Shown: positions 18,494 through 30,483, counted from the stretch's first letter. The stretch: DNA of 64,000 nucleotides from Brevibacterium luteolum (GCF_013004595.1 NZ_JABEMC010000003.1:124001-188000), one strand, 5' to 3'. The notes: generated from the letters alone by a model not told the origin. Made by a program: numbers and translations.

Positions 18494-20068
18494 ATGAGCA
18501 CCTTTGTGATCGCCGCCACACTCCTACCTCTGGCGGCAAATGCGTCCATCGAAGAAAAGGTCGACGGCATCCTTGCTCCGTTCGTCGACCGTTTCGAAAC
18601 AGTCATCTTCTACCCCGTCTCAATCGGAGCAGTGTCCTTTCCGATCGTCGTCGCCTGGCTGATCATCGCAGCCTGCGTCTTCACCATCTACTTCGGCTTC
18701 ATCCAGTTCCGCGGATTCGGCGTCGCGCTCGAAGTCGTGCGCGGCAAGTTCTCCTCCAAGGACGACCCGGGTGAGGTCACCCACTTCCAGGCGCTGTCCT
18801 CGGCGGTCTCGGGCACCGTGGGCCTGGGCAACATCGCCGGTGTCGGTGCCGCGATCGCCATGGGCGGTCCGGGTGCCGCGTTCTGGATGGTCGTCGCCGG
18901 TATCCTCGGCATGGCCACGAAGTTCGTCGAGTGCACCCTGGGCGTCAAGTACCGCGAGATCGACCAGGACGGCGTTGTCCACGGTGGTCCGTTCAAGTAC
19001 CTGCCCATCGCCTTCAAGTTCCTGAGCCGCCCGGTCGCAAAGGCGCTGACCGGCGTCTTCGCCATCGCCATCCTGCTGTTCGGCGTCGCCGGCGGCGGTA
19101 TGTTCCAGGCCAACCAGACCGTCGTGCAGATGCAGAACTCCGCCGGCGGTGCCGACGGCCCGCTCGGCGACGGCATGGTCCGCCTCATCATCGGCATCGC
19201 CATCGCACTGCTCGTCGGCCTCGTCATCATCGGCGGCATCAAGTCGATCGGCAAGGTCACCGACAAGCTCGTTCCGGGCATGGCGATCTTCTACGTCGTC
19301 TCCTGCCTCATCGTCATCCTCGGCAACATCGGCTTCGTCCCGACCGCCATCGGCATCATCATCAGCGGCGCCTTCAGCCCTGAGGGCGTCGCCGGCGGTG
19401 TTGTCGGTGTCATGATCGTCGGCTTCCAGCGCTCGGCCTTCTCCAACGAGGCCGGCATCGGCTCGGCACCTATCGCCCACTCGGCGGTCAAGACCCGCCG
19501 CCCGGTCTCGGAGGGCTTCGTCGCCCTGCTCGAGCCGTTCCTCGACACCGTCATCGTCTGCCTCATGACCGCCCTGACGATCATCATCGCCAACCAGCCG
19601 TCCTACAGCGAGGCCATCGAGACCACCGCTGCCGGCGGCTCGGTCGACGGTGTCACCCTGGCTTCGGATGCGTTCTCGACCATCACCGGCTGGTGGCCGA
19701 TCCTGCTGACCGTCGCGGTTGTGCTTTTCGCCTTCTCCACCCTCATCACCTGGGCGTACTACGGCGAGAAGGCCTGGCACTTCCTGTTCGGTCGCCGCAA
19801 GTCCACCGACCTGGTCTACCGCCTCATCCTCATGGCGTTCATCGTCATCGGCTCGGTCGCCTCGTTCGGCAAGGTCATCGCCTTCGCTGACGCAGCACTG
19901 TTCATGTGTGCCTTCATCAACATCCTCGGCCTCTACATCCTCATGCCGGTCGTCAAGCGCGAGATGAAGCAGTACCTCGCCGACCGCAAGCACGGCAAGC
20001 TCTACGAGCTCGGTGCTGAGGACGAGGCGCACCTGGAGGAGATCCGTCAGGACCAGGGCCTGAAGTGA
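18494..20068 (+). CDS. Alanine/glycine:cation symporter (AGCS family)
   Basis: A 524-residue inner-membrane carrier that takes up alanine or glycine with Na+ or H+. The family signature GTVGLGNIAGVGAAIAMGGP lies near residue 110, followed by about ten helices and the NEAGIGSAPIAH segment near residue 320. The first residues (MSTFVIAATLLPLAANA) resemble a signal peptide, as in many members. The ATG at 18494 has no clear ribosome-binding site. The GATAAC repeats upstream are the best candidate for control. A 16-bp hairpin follows the gene, so it is a single-gene unit between rne and the malQ-like gene. Confidence 0.93.
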   Translation: MSTFVIAATLLPLAANASIEEKVDGILAPFVDRFETVIFYPVSIGAVSFPIVVAWLIIAACVFTIYFGFIQFRGFGVALEVVRGKFSSKDDPGEVTHFQALSSAVSGTVGLGNIAGVGAAIAMGGPGAAFWMVVAGILGMATKFVECTLGVKYREIDQDGVVHGGPFKYLPIAFKFLSRPVAKALTGVFAIAILLFGVAGGGMFQANQTVVQMQNSAGGADGPLGDGMVRLIIGIAIALLVGLVIIGGIKSIGKVTDKLVPGMAIFYVVSCLIVILGNIGFVPTAIGIIISGAFSPEGVAGGVVGVMIVGFQRSAFSNEAGIGSAPIAHSAVKTRRPVSEGFVALLEPFLDTVIVCLMTALTIIIANQPSYSEAIETTAAGGSVDGVTLASDAFSTITGWWPILLTVAVVLFAFSTLITWAYYGEKAWHFLFGRRKSTDLVYRLILMAFIVIGSVASFGKVIAFADAALFMCAFINILGLYILMPVVKREMKQYLADRKHGKLYELGAEDEAHLEEIRQDQGLK

Positions 20069-20117
20069 CCACCGCTTCGGCGCCGGTGAGCACCTGACCG
20101 GAACCGAGCCCGACCCC

Positions 20118-20154
20118 GAGCGCGGGAGGACAGCCAGCCTGTCCTCCCGCGCTC
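20118..20154 (+). terminator. Terminator after the AGCS gene
   Basis: A perfect 16-bp stem (20118-20133 with 20139-20154) with a five-base loop, 50 bases past the stop codon. The right arm ends only 12 bases before the -10-like TAATCT of the next gene. Confidence 0.75.
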
Positions 20155-20178
20155 ACGTCTATCCACTAATCTGAAGGC

Positions 20179-22503
20179 ATGGCGCATATGACTCCGCTGT
20201 ACGACCTCGCCGCCCGCTACGGCATCAGCCCGGTGACCCGCGATGATGACGGCACCCAGCGCCCCGTTCCCGAGGCGGTGCTCACCGGCCTGCTCGAAGC
20301 TCTCGGGGTGGCCGCCACCACCGACGACGACGTCGCCGCCAGCCTGCAGCAGCTCGCCGATGACGAGGTGCGCCGGGGACTGCCGCGCTGCGTGACGATG
20401 CGGGCAGGCGCACCCGAAGGCGTGCCGATCCACGTGCGCGAGGGAGCGCCCCACCAGCTGGTCACCGAGACCGAAGACGGCGCCGTGCTGCCGGTCGAGT
20501 TGATCGGCGAGGCGACCGCGACCACCTCGGTGATGGTCGACGGGACACCGCAGCTGCGTCAGTGCCGCACCGCCGTTCTGCCCGAAGGGCTGCCGACCGG
20601 CTACCACACCCTCGTGCTCACCGACGGCGACGCCGAGCACCGCTGCCCGCTCATCGTCGCCCCCGCCGCCACACCCGGTCCCGGCAGCCGTGCAGGGCAG
20701 GCCGGGGATGCCCGCGAGCGGATGTGGGGCCTGTGCGCTGACCTCTACGCGATCCGGTCCCACCGCTCCTGGGGAGTCGGGGACTTCGGCGACCTCAGCG
20801 ACCTCGTCATCGCCGCCGCCGACCGCGGTGCCGACTTCATCCGACTGGGTCCCATCCACGCACTGCCGATCCGCGAGACCAACGTCAAGAGCTCGAAGGC
20901 CAGCCCACTGGGCACCCCATCTCCCTACGTGCCCTCCAGCCGGGTGGCGATCGACCCGATCTACCTGCGCATCGAAGACGTCCCGGAGATCGGCCACGTT
21001 CCCGCCGCCCAGCGCGAGGCGATCCAGTCACTCGGCCGCGGCTGGGGCCGGCCGAATGCTGCCGCCGAGCCGATCCCGCGCGCCAAGGTGCTCGGCGACA
21101 AGCTCGCCGCCCTGCGCATCCTCTACAGCATGCCCCCGACGCCGACGCGGCGCCGGCTGTTCGCCGACTTCTGCCGGCAGGCCCCGGAGTCGCTCAAACG
21201 CTGGGCGCTCATGAGCGCGGCAGCCGCCCACTACGCCACCGGGCGGAACCCGGATGCGTGGCGGGAGAAGATGCCGCACCCGCACAGCAGGAAAGCCGCG
21301 GAGTTCTCCGAAGAGCACCGCACCGATGTCGAGTTCTGGCTGTGGACCCAGTTCCTGGCCGTCGAACAGCTGCGCCAGGTCAAGGCTGTGGCCGCACAGG
21401 TCGGCATGCGGGTCGGGCTCATCACCGACATCGCCCCGGGCATCAGCGCCGAGGGCGGAGACTGGTGGGCGGGCCTGCCCGGCGAGGACGCCGACTCCGG
21501 CGGTCAGAGCCTGTACCTCGACGGCATCGAACGCCGCGACGGCTCGGCCTCCAGCGGCGATGCCGCCCTGCGCCCGTGGAATCCGCATCTGCTCGCCGCA
21601 GACGGCTACACCGCGGTGCGCGACATGCTGCGCACCGCCGCGGCCGGAGCCGGGGCGATCAGCATCGAGCGCTTCTCCAGCCTCGGCCGGCAGCGGTGGG
21701 CCGTCACCGACGCCGAGGAAGATGCCTGGGCCGAAGTGGACCTCGGGAGCGAGGCGATCGATGCGGTGCTCGCCCTCGAATCCGAACGCCTCGGCCTTGA
21801 CATCCTTTCAACCACCTCGGTGTGGGAGGACCCCGAGCTGCGCCACAGCTTCGCTGACGGGACCGCGCCGGTTGAGACGATCGCCGTGCTCACCCCGCCG
21901 ACCCACACACCGCTGGCCAGCTACATCAACCTCGGCGACATCGAGGCCGCGCAGAAGCACAAGGCCCTCGACGGCGACGTCCACCAGCTCACCAGCGACG
22001 CCCGCACTGCCCGCCAGGAGGTGCTCAAGGAAGCCGCCGAACTCGGTGCGCTGGCCCCGACCGAGACGATGGTCGGCACGATCGACGAACCCTGGCCGGT
22101 CGTCGCCGGGCTGCACACCTACCTCGGACAGCTCAACGCCGCCTACCTCGGAGCCTCCCTCATGGATATCGTCGGCCAGGAGGCCCCGCCGCACATTCCG
22201 GGCGCGGGGGAGTCCCACCCGAACTGGTCGGTGGTGCTCCAGGACGCGAACGCCCAAGCGGTCCTCATCGAGGAACTCGACCAGCATCCCGGCTTCGCCC
22301 AGATCGCGAACACGCTGAGCGAACAGGTCTCCGGCGGCCTTAGGCTGGAGGCCACCGAGCCGGCCGCCGGCTTCGCCGCAGACACCGGTTCGACGGCCGC
22401 CGACGAACTCCAGGCCGATGCCGGAGAGGGCGCATCGGGCAGCGAACGGCAGACCACCGGCTCGACAGCTGCCAGCGCCCGCACCCGTGAGGAGGACAGA
22501 TGA
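20179..22503 (+). CDS. malQ: 4-alpha-glucanotransferase (MalQ/amylomaltase) family protein, catalytic residues replaced
   Basis: The 774-residue protein aligns over its length with actinobacterial MalQ: an N-terminal beta domain, WGVGDFGDLSDL and SPYVPSSRVAIDP, and DVEFWLWTQFLAVEQLR. MalQ transfers maltooligosaccharides between alpha-1,4-glucans. The active-site motifs do not match: the RIDH nucleophile motif reads SIER (495-498), the GEDLG acid/base Glu position is Thr545, and the third Asp after the THD motif is Thr577. So the usual chemistry is doubtful. The last 60 residues are low complexity. TAATCT six bases before the ATG suggests a leaderless message. The stop overlaps the chorismate mutase start. 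Family likely, activity doubtful; the symbol marks homology only. Confidence 0.8.
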   Translation: MAHMTPLYDLAARYGISPVTRDDDGTQRPVPEAVLTGLLEALGVAATTDDDVAASLQQLADDEVRRGLPRCVTMRAGAPEGVPIHVREGAPHQLVTETEDGAVLPVELIGEATATTSVMVDGTPQLRQCRTAVLPEGLPTGYHTLVLTDGDAEHRCPLIVAPAATPGPGSRAGQAGDARERMWGLCADLYAIRSHRSWGVGDFGDLSDLVIAAADRGADFIRLGPIHALPIRETNVKSSKASPLGTPSPYVPSSRVAIDPIYLRIEDVPEIGHVPAAQREAIQSLGRGWGRPNAAAEPIPRAKVLGDKLAALRILYSMPPTPTRRRLFADFCRQAPESLKRWALMSAAAAHYATGRNPDAWREKMPHPHSRKAAEFSEEHRTDVEFWLWTQFLAVEQLRQVKAVAAQVGMRVGLITDIAPGISAEGGDWWAGLPGEDADSGGQSLYLDGIERRDGSASSGDAALRPWNPHLLAADGYTAVRDMLRTAAAGAGAISIERFSSLGRQRWAVTDAEEDAWAEVDLGSEAIDAVLALESERLGLDILSTTSVWEDPELRHSFADGTAPVETIAVLTPPTHTPLASYINLGDIEAAQKHKALDGDVHQLTSDARTARQEVLKEAAELGALAPTETMVGTIDEPWPVVAGLHTYLGQLNAAYLGASLMDIVGQEAPPHIPGAGESHPNWSVVLQDANAQAVLIEELDQHPGFAQIANTLSEQVSGGLRLEATEPAAGFAADTGSTAADELQADAGEGASGSERQTTGSTAASARTREEDR

Positions 22504-22868
22504 CCAGCGAATCCGCGAATGCGCAGTCAGCCGGCAGCGCGACCGGTGTGCCGGCAGACGCCCACGCCGAGGCGCCTGCGGAGCTCACGCGACTGCGCAA
22601 CAGCATCGACAACGTCGACGCCGCGCTCATCCACATCCTCGCCGAACGGTTCAAGCTCACCGAAGCCGTCGGCCGGCTCAAAGCCAGCAGCGACTTGCCG
22701 CCCGCCGACCCGGCACGTGAGGCCCGGCAGGTCGAACGGCTGCGCTCCCTGGCCGAGGAGAGCCACCTCGATCCCGAATTCGCTGAGAAGTTCCTCACAT
22801 TCATCGTCGCCGAGGTCATCCGCCACCATGAGCGGATCGCCGAGGAGAACCGCGACAGCTCAGCCTGA
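22500..22868 (+). CDS. Chorismate mutase, AroQ class, monofunctional
   Basis: Rearranges chorismate to prephenate on the way to phenylalanine and tyrosine. The 122 residues form the three-helix AroQ fold: LRNSIDNVDAALIHILAERF at the start, Lys in VGRLKASSD, the PAREARQ segment with the conserved Arg, and the last helix FIVAEVIRHHERI. The first 30 residues are a disordered Ala/Gly tail. It overlaps the malQ-like gene by four bases (ATGA) and should be co-translated with it. No signal peptide, so a cytosolic enzyme. In many actinobacteria this small enzyme is activated by binding DAHP synthase; that is family knowledge, not visible here. Confidence 0.88.
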   Translation: MTSESANAQSAGSATGVPADAHAEAPAELTRLRNSIDNVDAALIHILAERFKLTEAVGRLKASSDLPPADPAREARQVERLRSLAEESHLDPEFAEKFLTFIVAEVIRHHERIAEENRDSSA

Positions 22869-22926
22869 GCCGGTGCGGCGCCGGCTGCCAGGGGAGAGGC
22901 GTCGGTGACAGGGCCGCCCGGCTGCT

Positions 22927-22955
22927 TTGAATCCGGTGGCCAGGCGCGCTAGACT
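22927..22955 (+). promoter_or_regulatory. Promoter of rplU-rpmA
   Basis: TTGAAT (22927-22932) and TAGACT (22950-22955) are spaced by exactly 17 bases. This is one of the best -35/-10 pairs in the window and fits a housekeeping sigma factor. Confidence 0.75.
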
Positions 22956-22961
22956 GTTGCG

Positions 22962-23126
22962 TCGGTGCAGAAAGCACCACGGTCGATCCTTCCTCTCAAT
23001 GGGTCGGATCCTCCTGCCGGTTGCCGCGCAGCCTGCAGAAGGAGACGGACCAAGGAAGTATTGCCGTTTAGGGAAGTCGCCGCAGCATCCGGCTGGGCGC
23101 GCAGAATGCTAAGAAGGGGTTCGCAC
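22962..23126 (+). other. 5' leader of rplU with a terminal hairpin
   Basis: The leader of about 165 bases begins with the hairpin GGTGC-AGAAA-GCACC (22964-22978). GATC-rich complementary segments follow around 22983-23012. Ribosomal protein operons often have leaders bound by their own product, and an L21 leader is known in Firmicutes. I cannot show that this is the same element. Confidence 0.35.
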
Positions 23127-23435
23127 ATGGTCTATGCCATCGTCCGTGCCGGCGGCCATCAGGAGAAGGTCAGCGTCGGCGATATCATCACCGTCAACCG
23201 TATGAAGGCCGCAGCAGGCGACAACGTCGAACTCGAAGCAGTTCTGCACGTCGACGGCGACACCGTCACCCACGACTCTGACTCGCTTGCCAAGATCACC
23301 GTGACCGCCGAGGTCGTCGACGAGACCCGCGGACCGAAGATCGTCATCCAGAAGTACAAGAACAAGACTGGATACAAGAAGCGGATCGGTCACCGCCAGG
23401 ATCTCACCCGCCTGAAGATCACCGGTATCAAGTAA
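23127..23435 (+). CDS. rplU: 50S ribosomal protein L21
   Basis: A 102-residue large-subunit protein that binds 23S rRNA. It begins [15 protein letters not shown] and ends in the basic [18 protein letters not shown] segment typical of L21. AAGAAGGGG precedes the ATG. It is followed after 30 bases by rpmA, the universal rplU-rpmA arrangement, and is transcribed from the strong promoter at 22927-22955. Confidence 0.98.
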   Translation: MVYAIVRAGGHQEKVSVGDIITVNRMKAAAGDNVELEAVLHVDGDTVTHDSDSLAKITVTAEVVDETRGPKIVIQKYKNKTGYKKRIGHRQDLTRLKITGIK

Positions 23436-23465
23436 GCACACCCAGCTCTTTCTAGGAGACACACT

Positions 23466-23717
23466 ATGGCAACGAAAAAGGGAGCGAGCTCGACCAAGAA
23501 CGGTCGCGACTCAAACGCCCAGCGACTGGGTGTCAAGCGCTTCGGCGGCCAGACCGTCAACGCCGGCGAGATCCTCGTCCGTCAGCGCGGCACCCGTTTC
23601 CACCCGGGCGCCAATGTCGGCAAGGGCGGCGACGACACGCTGTTCGCCCTCTCGGCAGGCACCGTTGAGTTCGGCGCAAAGGGCGGCCGCAAGGTCGTCA
23701 ACATCGTCGCCGGCTGA
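23466..23717 (+). CDS. rpmA: 50S ribosomal protein L27
   Basis: An 83-residue protein near the peptidyl transferase centre. It begins [20 protein letters not shown] without the cleavable N-terminal extension known from Firmicutes, so no Prp protease step is expected. The GTRFHPG motif is present. The ribosome-binding site is TAGGAG (23453-23458). A terminator hairpin stands 55 bases after the stop. Confidence 0.98.
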   Translation: MATKKGASSTKNGRDSNAQRLGVKRFGGQTVNAGEILVRQRGTRFHPGANVGKGGDDTLFALSAGTVEFGAKGGRKVVNIVAG

Positions 23718-23771
23718 TAACAGACATTCCGGCAGCCCAGCTGCCAGCTCACCACGACGGTGAGCGCACGG

Positions 23772-23799
23772 AGGGGTGAGTCCGCACGGACTCACCCCT
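23772..23799 (+). terminator. Terminator after rpmA
   Basis: A perfect inverted repeat of 13 bases (23772-23784 with 23787-23799), followed by TTTGC. It separates rplU-rpmA from obg; the remaining 147 bases up to obg hold a TAGGCT hexamer at 23861-23866 as a possible -10. Confidence 0.8.
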
Positions 23800-23937
23800 T
23801 TGCGCATCTCCCGCTCCGTTCGCCCCGCGGGTGCACCACCCACCGCGACGCTGCGCCCGCTAGGCTTGAGCGGGCAACAGCACAGTCGTGCCAGCACTCA
23901 GACCAGGCACCACAGCTAGTCGGCAACCACAGGATGA

Positions 23938-26636
<2,699 letters not shown>

Positions 26637-26648
26637 AAAGCACTGACC

Positions 26649-27944
26649 ATGACGGAAACTGCGACTTCTGAGATCCATCCCAAGACCGTGCGCGCGGTCA
26701 CCCGCATCGCCAAGAGCGCCAAGGATGCCTCCACCGAGCTGGCCACCACCTCGACTGCGGTGAAGAACGCCGCGCTCGAGGCGATCGCCCGGACACTGGA
26801 GGAGAACACCGCTGACATTCTGCTGGCCAACGCAGAGGACCTGGAGATGGCGGAGAAGAAGGGCACGGCTGAGGCACTGCTCGACCGGCTGCGGCTGACC
26901 GAGGAGCGCATCGCCGACATCGCCGGTGCCGTACGCGATGTCATCGCGCTCGACGATCCGGTCGGCACCGTCATCCAGGGGCGCACCCTGCTCAACGGCA
27001 TCCAGCTGACCGAACAGCGCGTGCCGATGGGCGTCATCGGCGCGATCTACGAAGCCCGCCCGAACGTCACCGTCGACATCGCCGCCCTGGCGATCAAGGC
27101 CGGCAACGCCGTCGTGCTGCGCGGCGGCTCGGCAGCCAAGTCCTCCAATACGCTGCTCATCGAACTGCTGCGCACAGCGGTCGAGAGCACGGGTCTGCGG
27201 GCAGCGACCGTCGCCGGCATCGATGAGTACGGCCGTGACGGCGCGAAGGTGCTCATGCAGTCGCGTGACTTCGTCGACCTGCTCATTCCGCGCGGCGGTG
27301 CCGAGCTCATCTCCACCGTTGTTCACGAGTCGATCGTGCCGGTCATCGAGACCGGGGTCGGCAATGTGCACATGTTCCTCGACGCCTCGGCCACGGCGCG
27401 GCAGTCCACCGACCTGGTCGTCAACTCCAAGACCCACCGGCCGAGCGTGTGCAACGCCCTGGAGACCCTACTGGTGCATGAGAAGGCCGCCCGGCGCGTG
27501 CTGCCGAAGATCCTCGGCGAACTCGACGCCCACGGCGTGACGATCCACGCTGGTTCCGATGTTGGTGAACACGCACCTGAGGGCGTCAAGGTCCGGCGGG
27601 TCTCGCGCCGTGACTGGGCCAAGGAGTACCTCGGCCTGGAGATCGCCGTCAAGCTCGTCTCCAGCCTGGACGAGGCCATCGAGCACATCCGCGCCTACAC
27701 CTCCGGCCACACCGAGGTCATCGTCACCAACGACATCTCCAACGCCGACGCCTTCGTCGGTGCCGTCGATGCCGCCGCTGTCGGCGTCAACGTCTCAACC
27801 CGGTTCACCGACGGCGGGCAGTTCGGCCTCGGAGCGGAGGTCGGCATCTCGACGCAGAAGCTGCACGCGCGCGGGCCGATGGGTCTGACCCACCTGACGA
27901 CGAGCAAGTGGATCATGCGCGGCAGCGGACAGCTGCGCACCTGA
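26649..27944 (+). CDS. proA: Gamma-glutamyl phosphate reductase
   Basis: Reduces gamma-glutamyl phosphate to glutamate semialdehyde with NADPH, the second step of proline synthesis. The 431-residue protein is an ALDH-fold enzyme with GNAVVLRGGSAAK in the cofactor domain and the active-site Cys in RPSVCNALETLLVH. The start at 26649 is preceded by a weak GAAAG site, so coupling with proB is likely. A hairpin follows the stop codon and separates it from the short downstream genes. Confidence 0.97.
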   Translation: MTETATSEIHPKTVRAVTRIAKSAKDASTELATTSTAVKNAALEAIARTLEENTADILLANAEDLEMAEKKGTAEALLDRLRLTEERIADIAGAVRDVIALDDPVGTVIQGRTLLNGIQLTEQRVPMGVIGAIYEARPNVTVDIAALAIKAGNAVVLRGGSAAKSSNTLLIELLRTAVESTGLRAATVAGIDEYGRDGAKVLMQSRDFVDLLIPRGGAELISTVVHESIVPVIETGVGNVHMFLDASATARQSTDLVVNSKTHRPSVCNALETLLVHEKAARRVLPKILGELDAHGVTIHAGSDVGEHAPEGVKVRRVSRRDWAKEYLGLEIAVKLVSSLDEAIEHIRAYTSGHTEVIVTNDISNADAFVGAVDAAAVGVNVSTRFTDGGQFGLGAEVGISTQKLHARGPMGLTHLTTSKWIMRGSGQLRT

Positions 27945-27950
27945 ACCGAC

Positions 27951-27985
27951 GGTCAGCCACGCCGCGCCCCGGGTGCGCGCTGACC
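27951..27985 (+). terminator. Possible terminator after proA
   Basis: GGTCAGC (27951-27957) pairs with GCTGACC (27979-27985), with a GC-rich, partly self-complementary interior. It begins six bases after the proA stop. Confidence 0.5.
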
Positions 27986-28061
27986 TGCATTTCATGAGAA
28001 ACTGGTGATGACTGTCGCGCCCGCGCGTCAGCCGACACCATCTGACACAAGGAGAAACTGA

Positions 28062-28220
28062 GTGAAGACCGCCATCCTGCTCGCCCAGGCAGCACCTGAG
28101 CACCATGTCGTGATCGACCTGCCGATGGACCCGATCTACTTCGGCCTCATCGCATTCGGCATCCTGATGTTCCTCATGTTCGTCACGATGTCGTGGAAGG
28201 GCATCTCGCACCGCCACTGA
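28062..28220 (+). CDS. 52-residue single-pass membrane protein
   Basis: A short frame from GTG 28062, with AAGGAG seven bases upstream, codes for a 52-residue peptide. It begins [15 protein letters not shown], has a short acidic loop with two prolines, one clear transmembrane helix ([19 protein letters not shown]) and a basic end KGISHRH. The stop is one base before the nadD start, so the two are surely co-transcribed. Ribosome-binding site, reading frame and codon use all look real. I do not recognise a family; similar small proteins are present at this site in related genomes as far as I recall. Function unknown. Confidence 0.7.
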   Translation: MKTAILLAQAAPEHHVVIDLPMDPIYFGLIAFGILMFLMFVTMSWKGISHRH

Positions 28221-28221
28221 C

Positions 28222-28821
28222 ATGTCATCAGGTCCGCGCAGAGTCGGTGTCATGGGTGGCACCTTCGACCCCATTCACAACGGTCACCTGGTCGCCGCCA
28301 GCGAGGTGGCGGCCACGTTCGACCTCGATGAGGTCGTGTTCGTACCCACCGGCATCCCGTATCAGAAGCAGCACGTCACCGCTGCTGAGCACCGTTACCT
28401 CATGACGGTCATCGCGACCGCCTCGAATCCGCGGTTCACCGTCTCCCGGGTCGACATCGATCGGCCTGGGGAGACGTACACCATCGACACGCTGCGCGAT
28501 CTTGCTGAGGTGTATGGTGAAGAAACCGAGCTGTACTTCATCACCGGCGCCGACGCGGTCGAGCAGATCCTGACGTGGAAAGACGTCGAGGAGCTGTTCT
28601 CGCTGGCTCACTTCGTCGGCGTCACCCGGCCAGGACACGACCTCAACGGCGATGGCCTCCCGACCGATGAGCTGAGCCAACTGCAGATCCCGGCCCTGGC
28701 GATCTCCTCGACCGACTGCCGGGCACGTGTGGAGAGGGGCCTGCCGGTCTGGTACCTGGTGCCCGATGGTGTCGTGCAGTACATCGCAAAGCACGAGCTG
28801 TACAGGAGTGAGGATGGCTGA
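28222..28821 (+). CDS. nadD: Nicotinate-nucleotide adenylyltransferase
   Basis: Makes nicotinate adenine dinucleotide from nicotinate mononucleotide and ATP, a required step to NAD. The 199 residues include [15 protein letters not shown] (nucleotidyltransferase HxGH motif) at residues 9-23 and the C-terminal ISSTDCRAR (ISxTxxR) motif. It starts one base after the small membrane gene and overlaps the next gene by eight bases. Its position before rsfS is widely conserved in bacteria. Confidence 0.96.
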   Translation: MSSGPRRVGVMGGTFDPIHNGHLVAASEVAATFDLDEVVFVPTGIPYQKQHVTAAEHRYLMTVIATASNPRFTVSRVDIDRPGETYTIDTLRDLAEVYGEETELYFITGADAVEQILTWKDVEELFSLAHFVGVTRPGHDLNGDGLPTDELSQLQIPALAISSTDCRARVERGLPVWYLVPDGVVQYIAKHELYRSEDG

Positions 28822-30457
28822 CGAGTTCATGTCCCGCAAGGCGCGCCGCGAAGCAGAGCGGCGCGCCGCCGAGCAGGCTTTCGAAGCCCGGCAGAGCAGC
28901 GGACAGCCCGGGCAGCCTCCGGCAGACACGACGCCGGTACAGCAGACCCAGGAGCCTGCCGCCCAGCCGGCAGCCGGGCAGCAAGCCATCCCGTCCTTCG
29001 ACGCCGCCGAGGTGCCGCCGGTGCGCCACGAGCGCGGTCCGCTGGCAGCCGACCGGCCGGTCGAAGAAGCACCCCCGCAGACCGCAGCCAACCGCCGCCG
29101 CTACGACGACGCCTCGGCACCGGTGCGCGAAGCCGAACGGCAGCGGCGGCAGCCGCAGCAGAGCCAGCCGGTTCAGCAGCACGCGGCTGCGCAGCCGCAG
29201 GTGCAGGAAATCCAGTCGACACCCTCACCCTCACAGCCGGTGCCCTCACCGCCAAAGCCCGAGCACGCACCGCCTCCCTCAGCAACAGACCTACCGGCAT
29301 TCGCCACCCGCGCCGAACGACGCCGCTACCTGCGTGAGCATGGCCTCGTGCCCGCACCGGCCGACGCCGCCACCGGTGAGAGCGCCGCCGGCACCGGTGA
29401 GAGCGCCGCCGGCACCGGTGAGAACACCGGCGGCACCGGACCGACCGCACAGGACAACCCGGCAGCAGCGAGCGATGACACCGAGCAGGCTGCGGCGATG
29501 ACTCCGCGTCCACCGGCCCCGCCGGTCGAGGAGCGCAGCGCAGCCGCAGACCAGCGTCCGTACCCCTCGGCTCCGGCCCGGCAGGCCACGGCGAGCAATC
29601 TCGCCGGCGACCTCAGCGACGACGTCGCAGACGAGCGCCCGCACACCATGAGCCCCGGTGCCTATGCCACGAGCCAGCCAGGCACCCCTGCGGCCCCGGG
29701 TCAAGGATCCGGCGGGATGCCCGTCGAGCACATCGGCACGCAGCGCATGTCGCCAGAAGCCAGGCCCGATGCGGTCGTCGCCTCCCCGCCGGCTGCCACC
29801 CAGCCAGCCGCCTCACCGCTGCCCTCAGCCCGGCCGATGCCCACGCCGTCTGCCCAGCAGACCGCAGCACCCGAACGGGCCGCCACAGCAACCCCGGTGC
29901 CCGAGCATGCCCGCCCGGTCGCCGGCACGACCCCGCCGACGGCAGGAGATGCGGACCTCACAGCACGACGCCAGCGCCGCGCACCGGTCGTCAAGCCCCC
30001 GCAGACAGAGGGCATCCGCGTCGTCACCGGCGCCACCCAGCTCGCCCGCACCCAAGCGGCGATCGACGAGGCCCGGCGCGCCGACGACGCCCAGACGCCC
30101 ACCGCCTCGGGTACGGCCGCCGGCACCCAGACCGACCCCAGCGCCGAACCCGACGACCACGCACTGCGGCTGCGCGCCTCCGGCCCGATGACCACCCCGA
30201 TCGACGCGATCCCGCAGGAGGACCTCGACAAGGAGGTCGAAGGCGACGCCGTCGAATCGTGGGACGCCCCGGATGCCGGGGAGGGAGATGAACTCGCCAG
30301 CCCGCCGGCCCCGCCGATGAGCGCGCGCCAGATCACTCACGAAGACGGCGACATCCTCTACGACGGCGAGCCGTCGAAGCTGCCGTTCATCGTGCTGGGA
30401 GGCGCAGGAGTCGCCGCACTCATCCTCATCATCTTCGCCCTCATCCTCATCTTCTGA
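28814..30457 (+). CDS. Large disordered protein with C-terminal membrane anchor
   Basis: A 547-residue protein. The N-terminus [19 protein letters not shown] is highly charged and helical. Residues 30-480 are Pro/Ala/Gln/Thr-rich and probably disordered, with a single conserved-looking island [19 protein letters not shown] near residue 165 and a second, [11 protein letters not shown], near 390. The end has one hydrophobic helix ([19 protein letters not shown]), so it is a tail anchor with the bulk probably in the cytosol. Three 21-bp repeats lie inside. ATG 28814 has AGGAG just upstream. It sits between nadD and rsfS; function unknown. Confidence 0.75.
   Translation: MADEFMSRKARREAERRAAEQAFEARQSSGQPGQPPADTTPVQQTQEPAAQPAAGQQAIPSFDAAEVPPVRHERGPLAADRPVEEAPPQTAANRRRYDDASAPVREAERQRRQPQQSQPVQQHAAAQPQVQEIQSTPSPSQPVPSPPKPEHAPPPSATDLPAFATRAERRRYLREHGLVPAPADAATGESAAGTGESAAGTGENTGGTGPTAQDNPAAASDDTEQAAAMTPRPPAPPVEERSAAADQRPYPSAPARQATASNLAGDLSDDVADERPHTMSPGAYATSQPGTPAAPGQGSGGMPVEHIGTQRMSPEARPDAVVASPPAATQPAASPLPSARPMPTPSAQQTAAPERAATATPVPEHARPVAGTTPPTAGDADLTARRQRRAPVVKPPQTEGIRVVTGATQLARTQAAIDEARRADDAQTPTASGTAAGTQTDPSAEPDDHALRLRASGPMTTPIDAIPQEDLDKEVEGDAVESWDAPDAGEGDELASPPAPPMSARQITHEDGDILYDGEPSKLPFIVLGGAGVAALILIIFALILIF
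29375..29437 (+). repeat. Three tandem 21-bp repeats inside the disordered protein gene
   Basis: Units at 29375-29395 and 29396-29416 are identical and the third (29417-29437) differs at a few bases. They encode GESAAGT twice and GENTGGT once in frame, so copy number could vary without breaking the gene. Confidence 0.85.
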
Positions 30458-30483
30458 GGTCTCCTCGCAACGAAAGGAACTGC

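Noticed and set aside
29375-29437. Short tandem repeats as a CRISPR-like array
   Set aside because: The 21-bp units are directly adjacent, without spacers, and in frame with the surrounding coding sequence.
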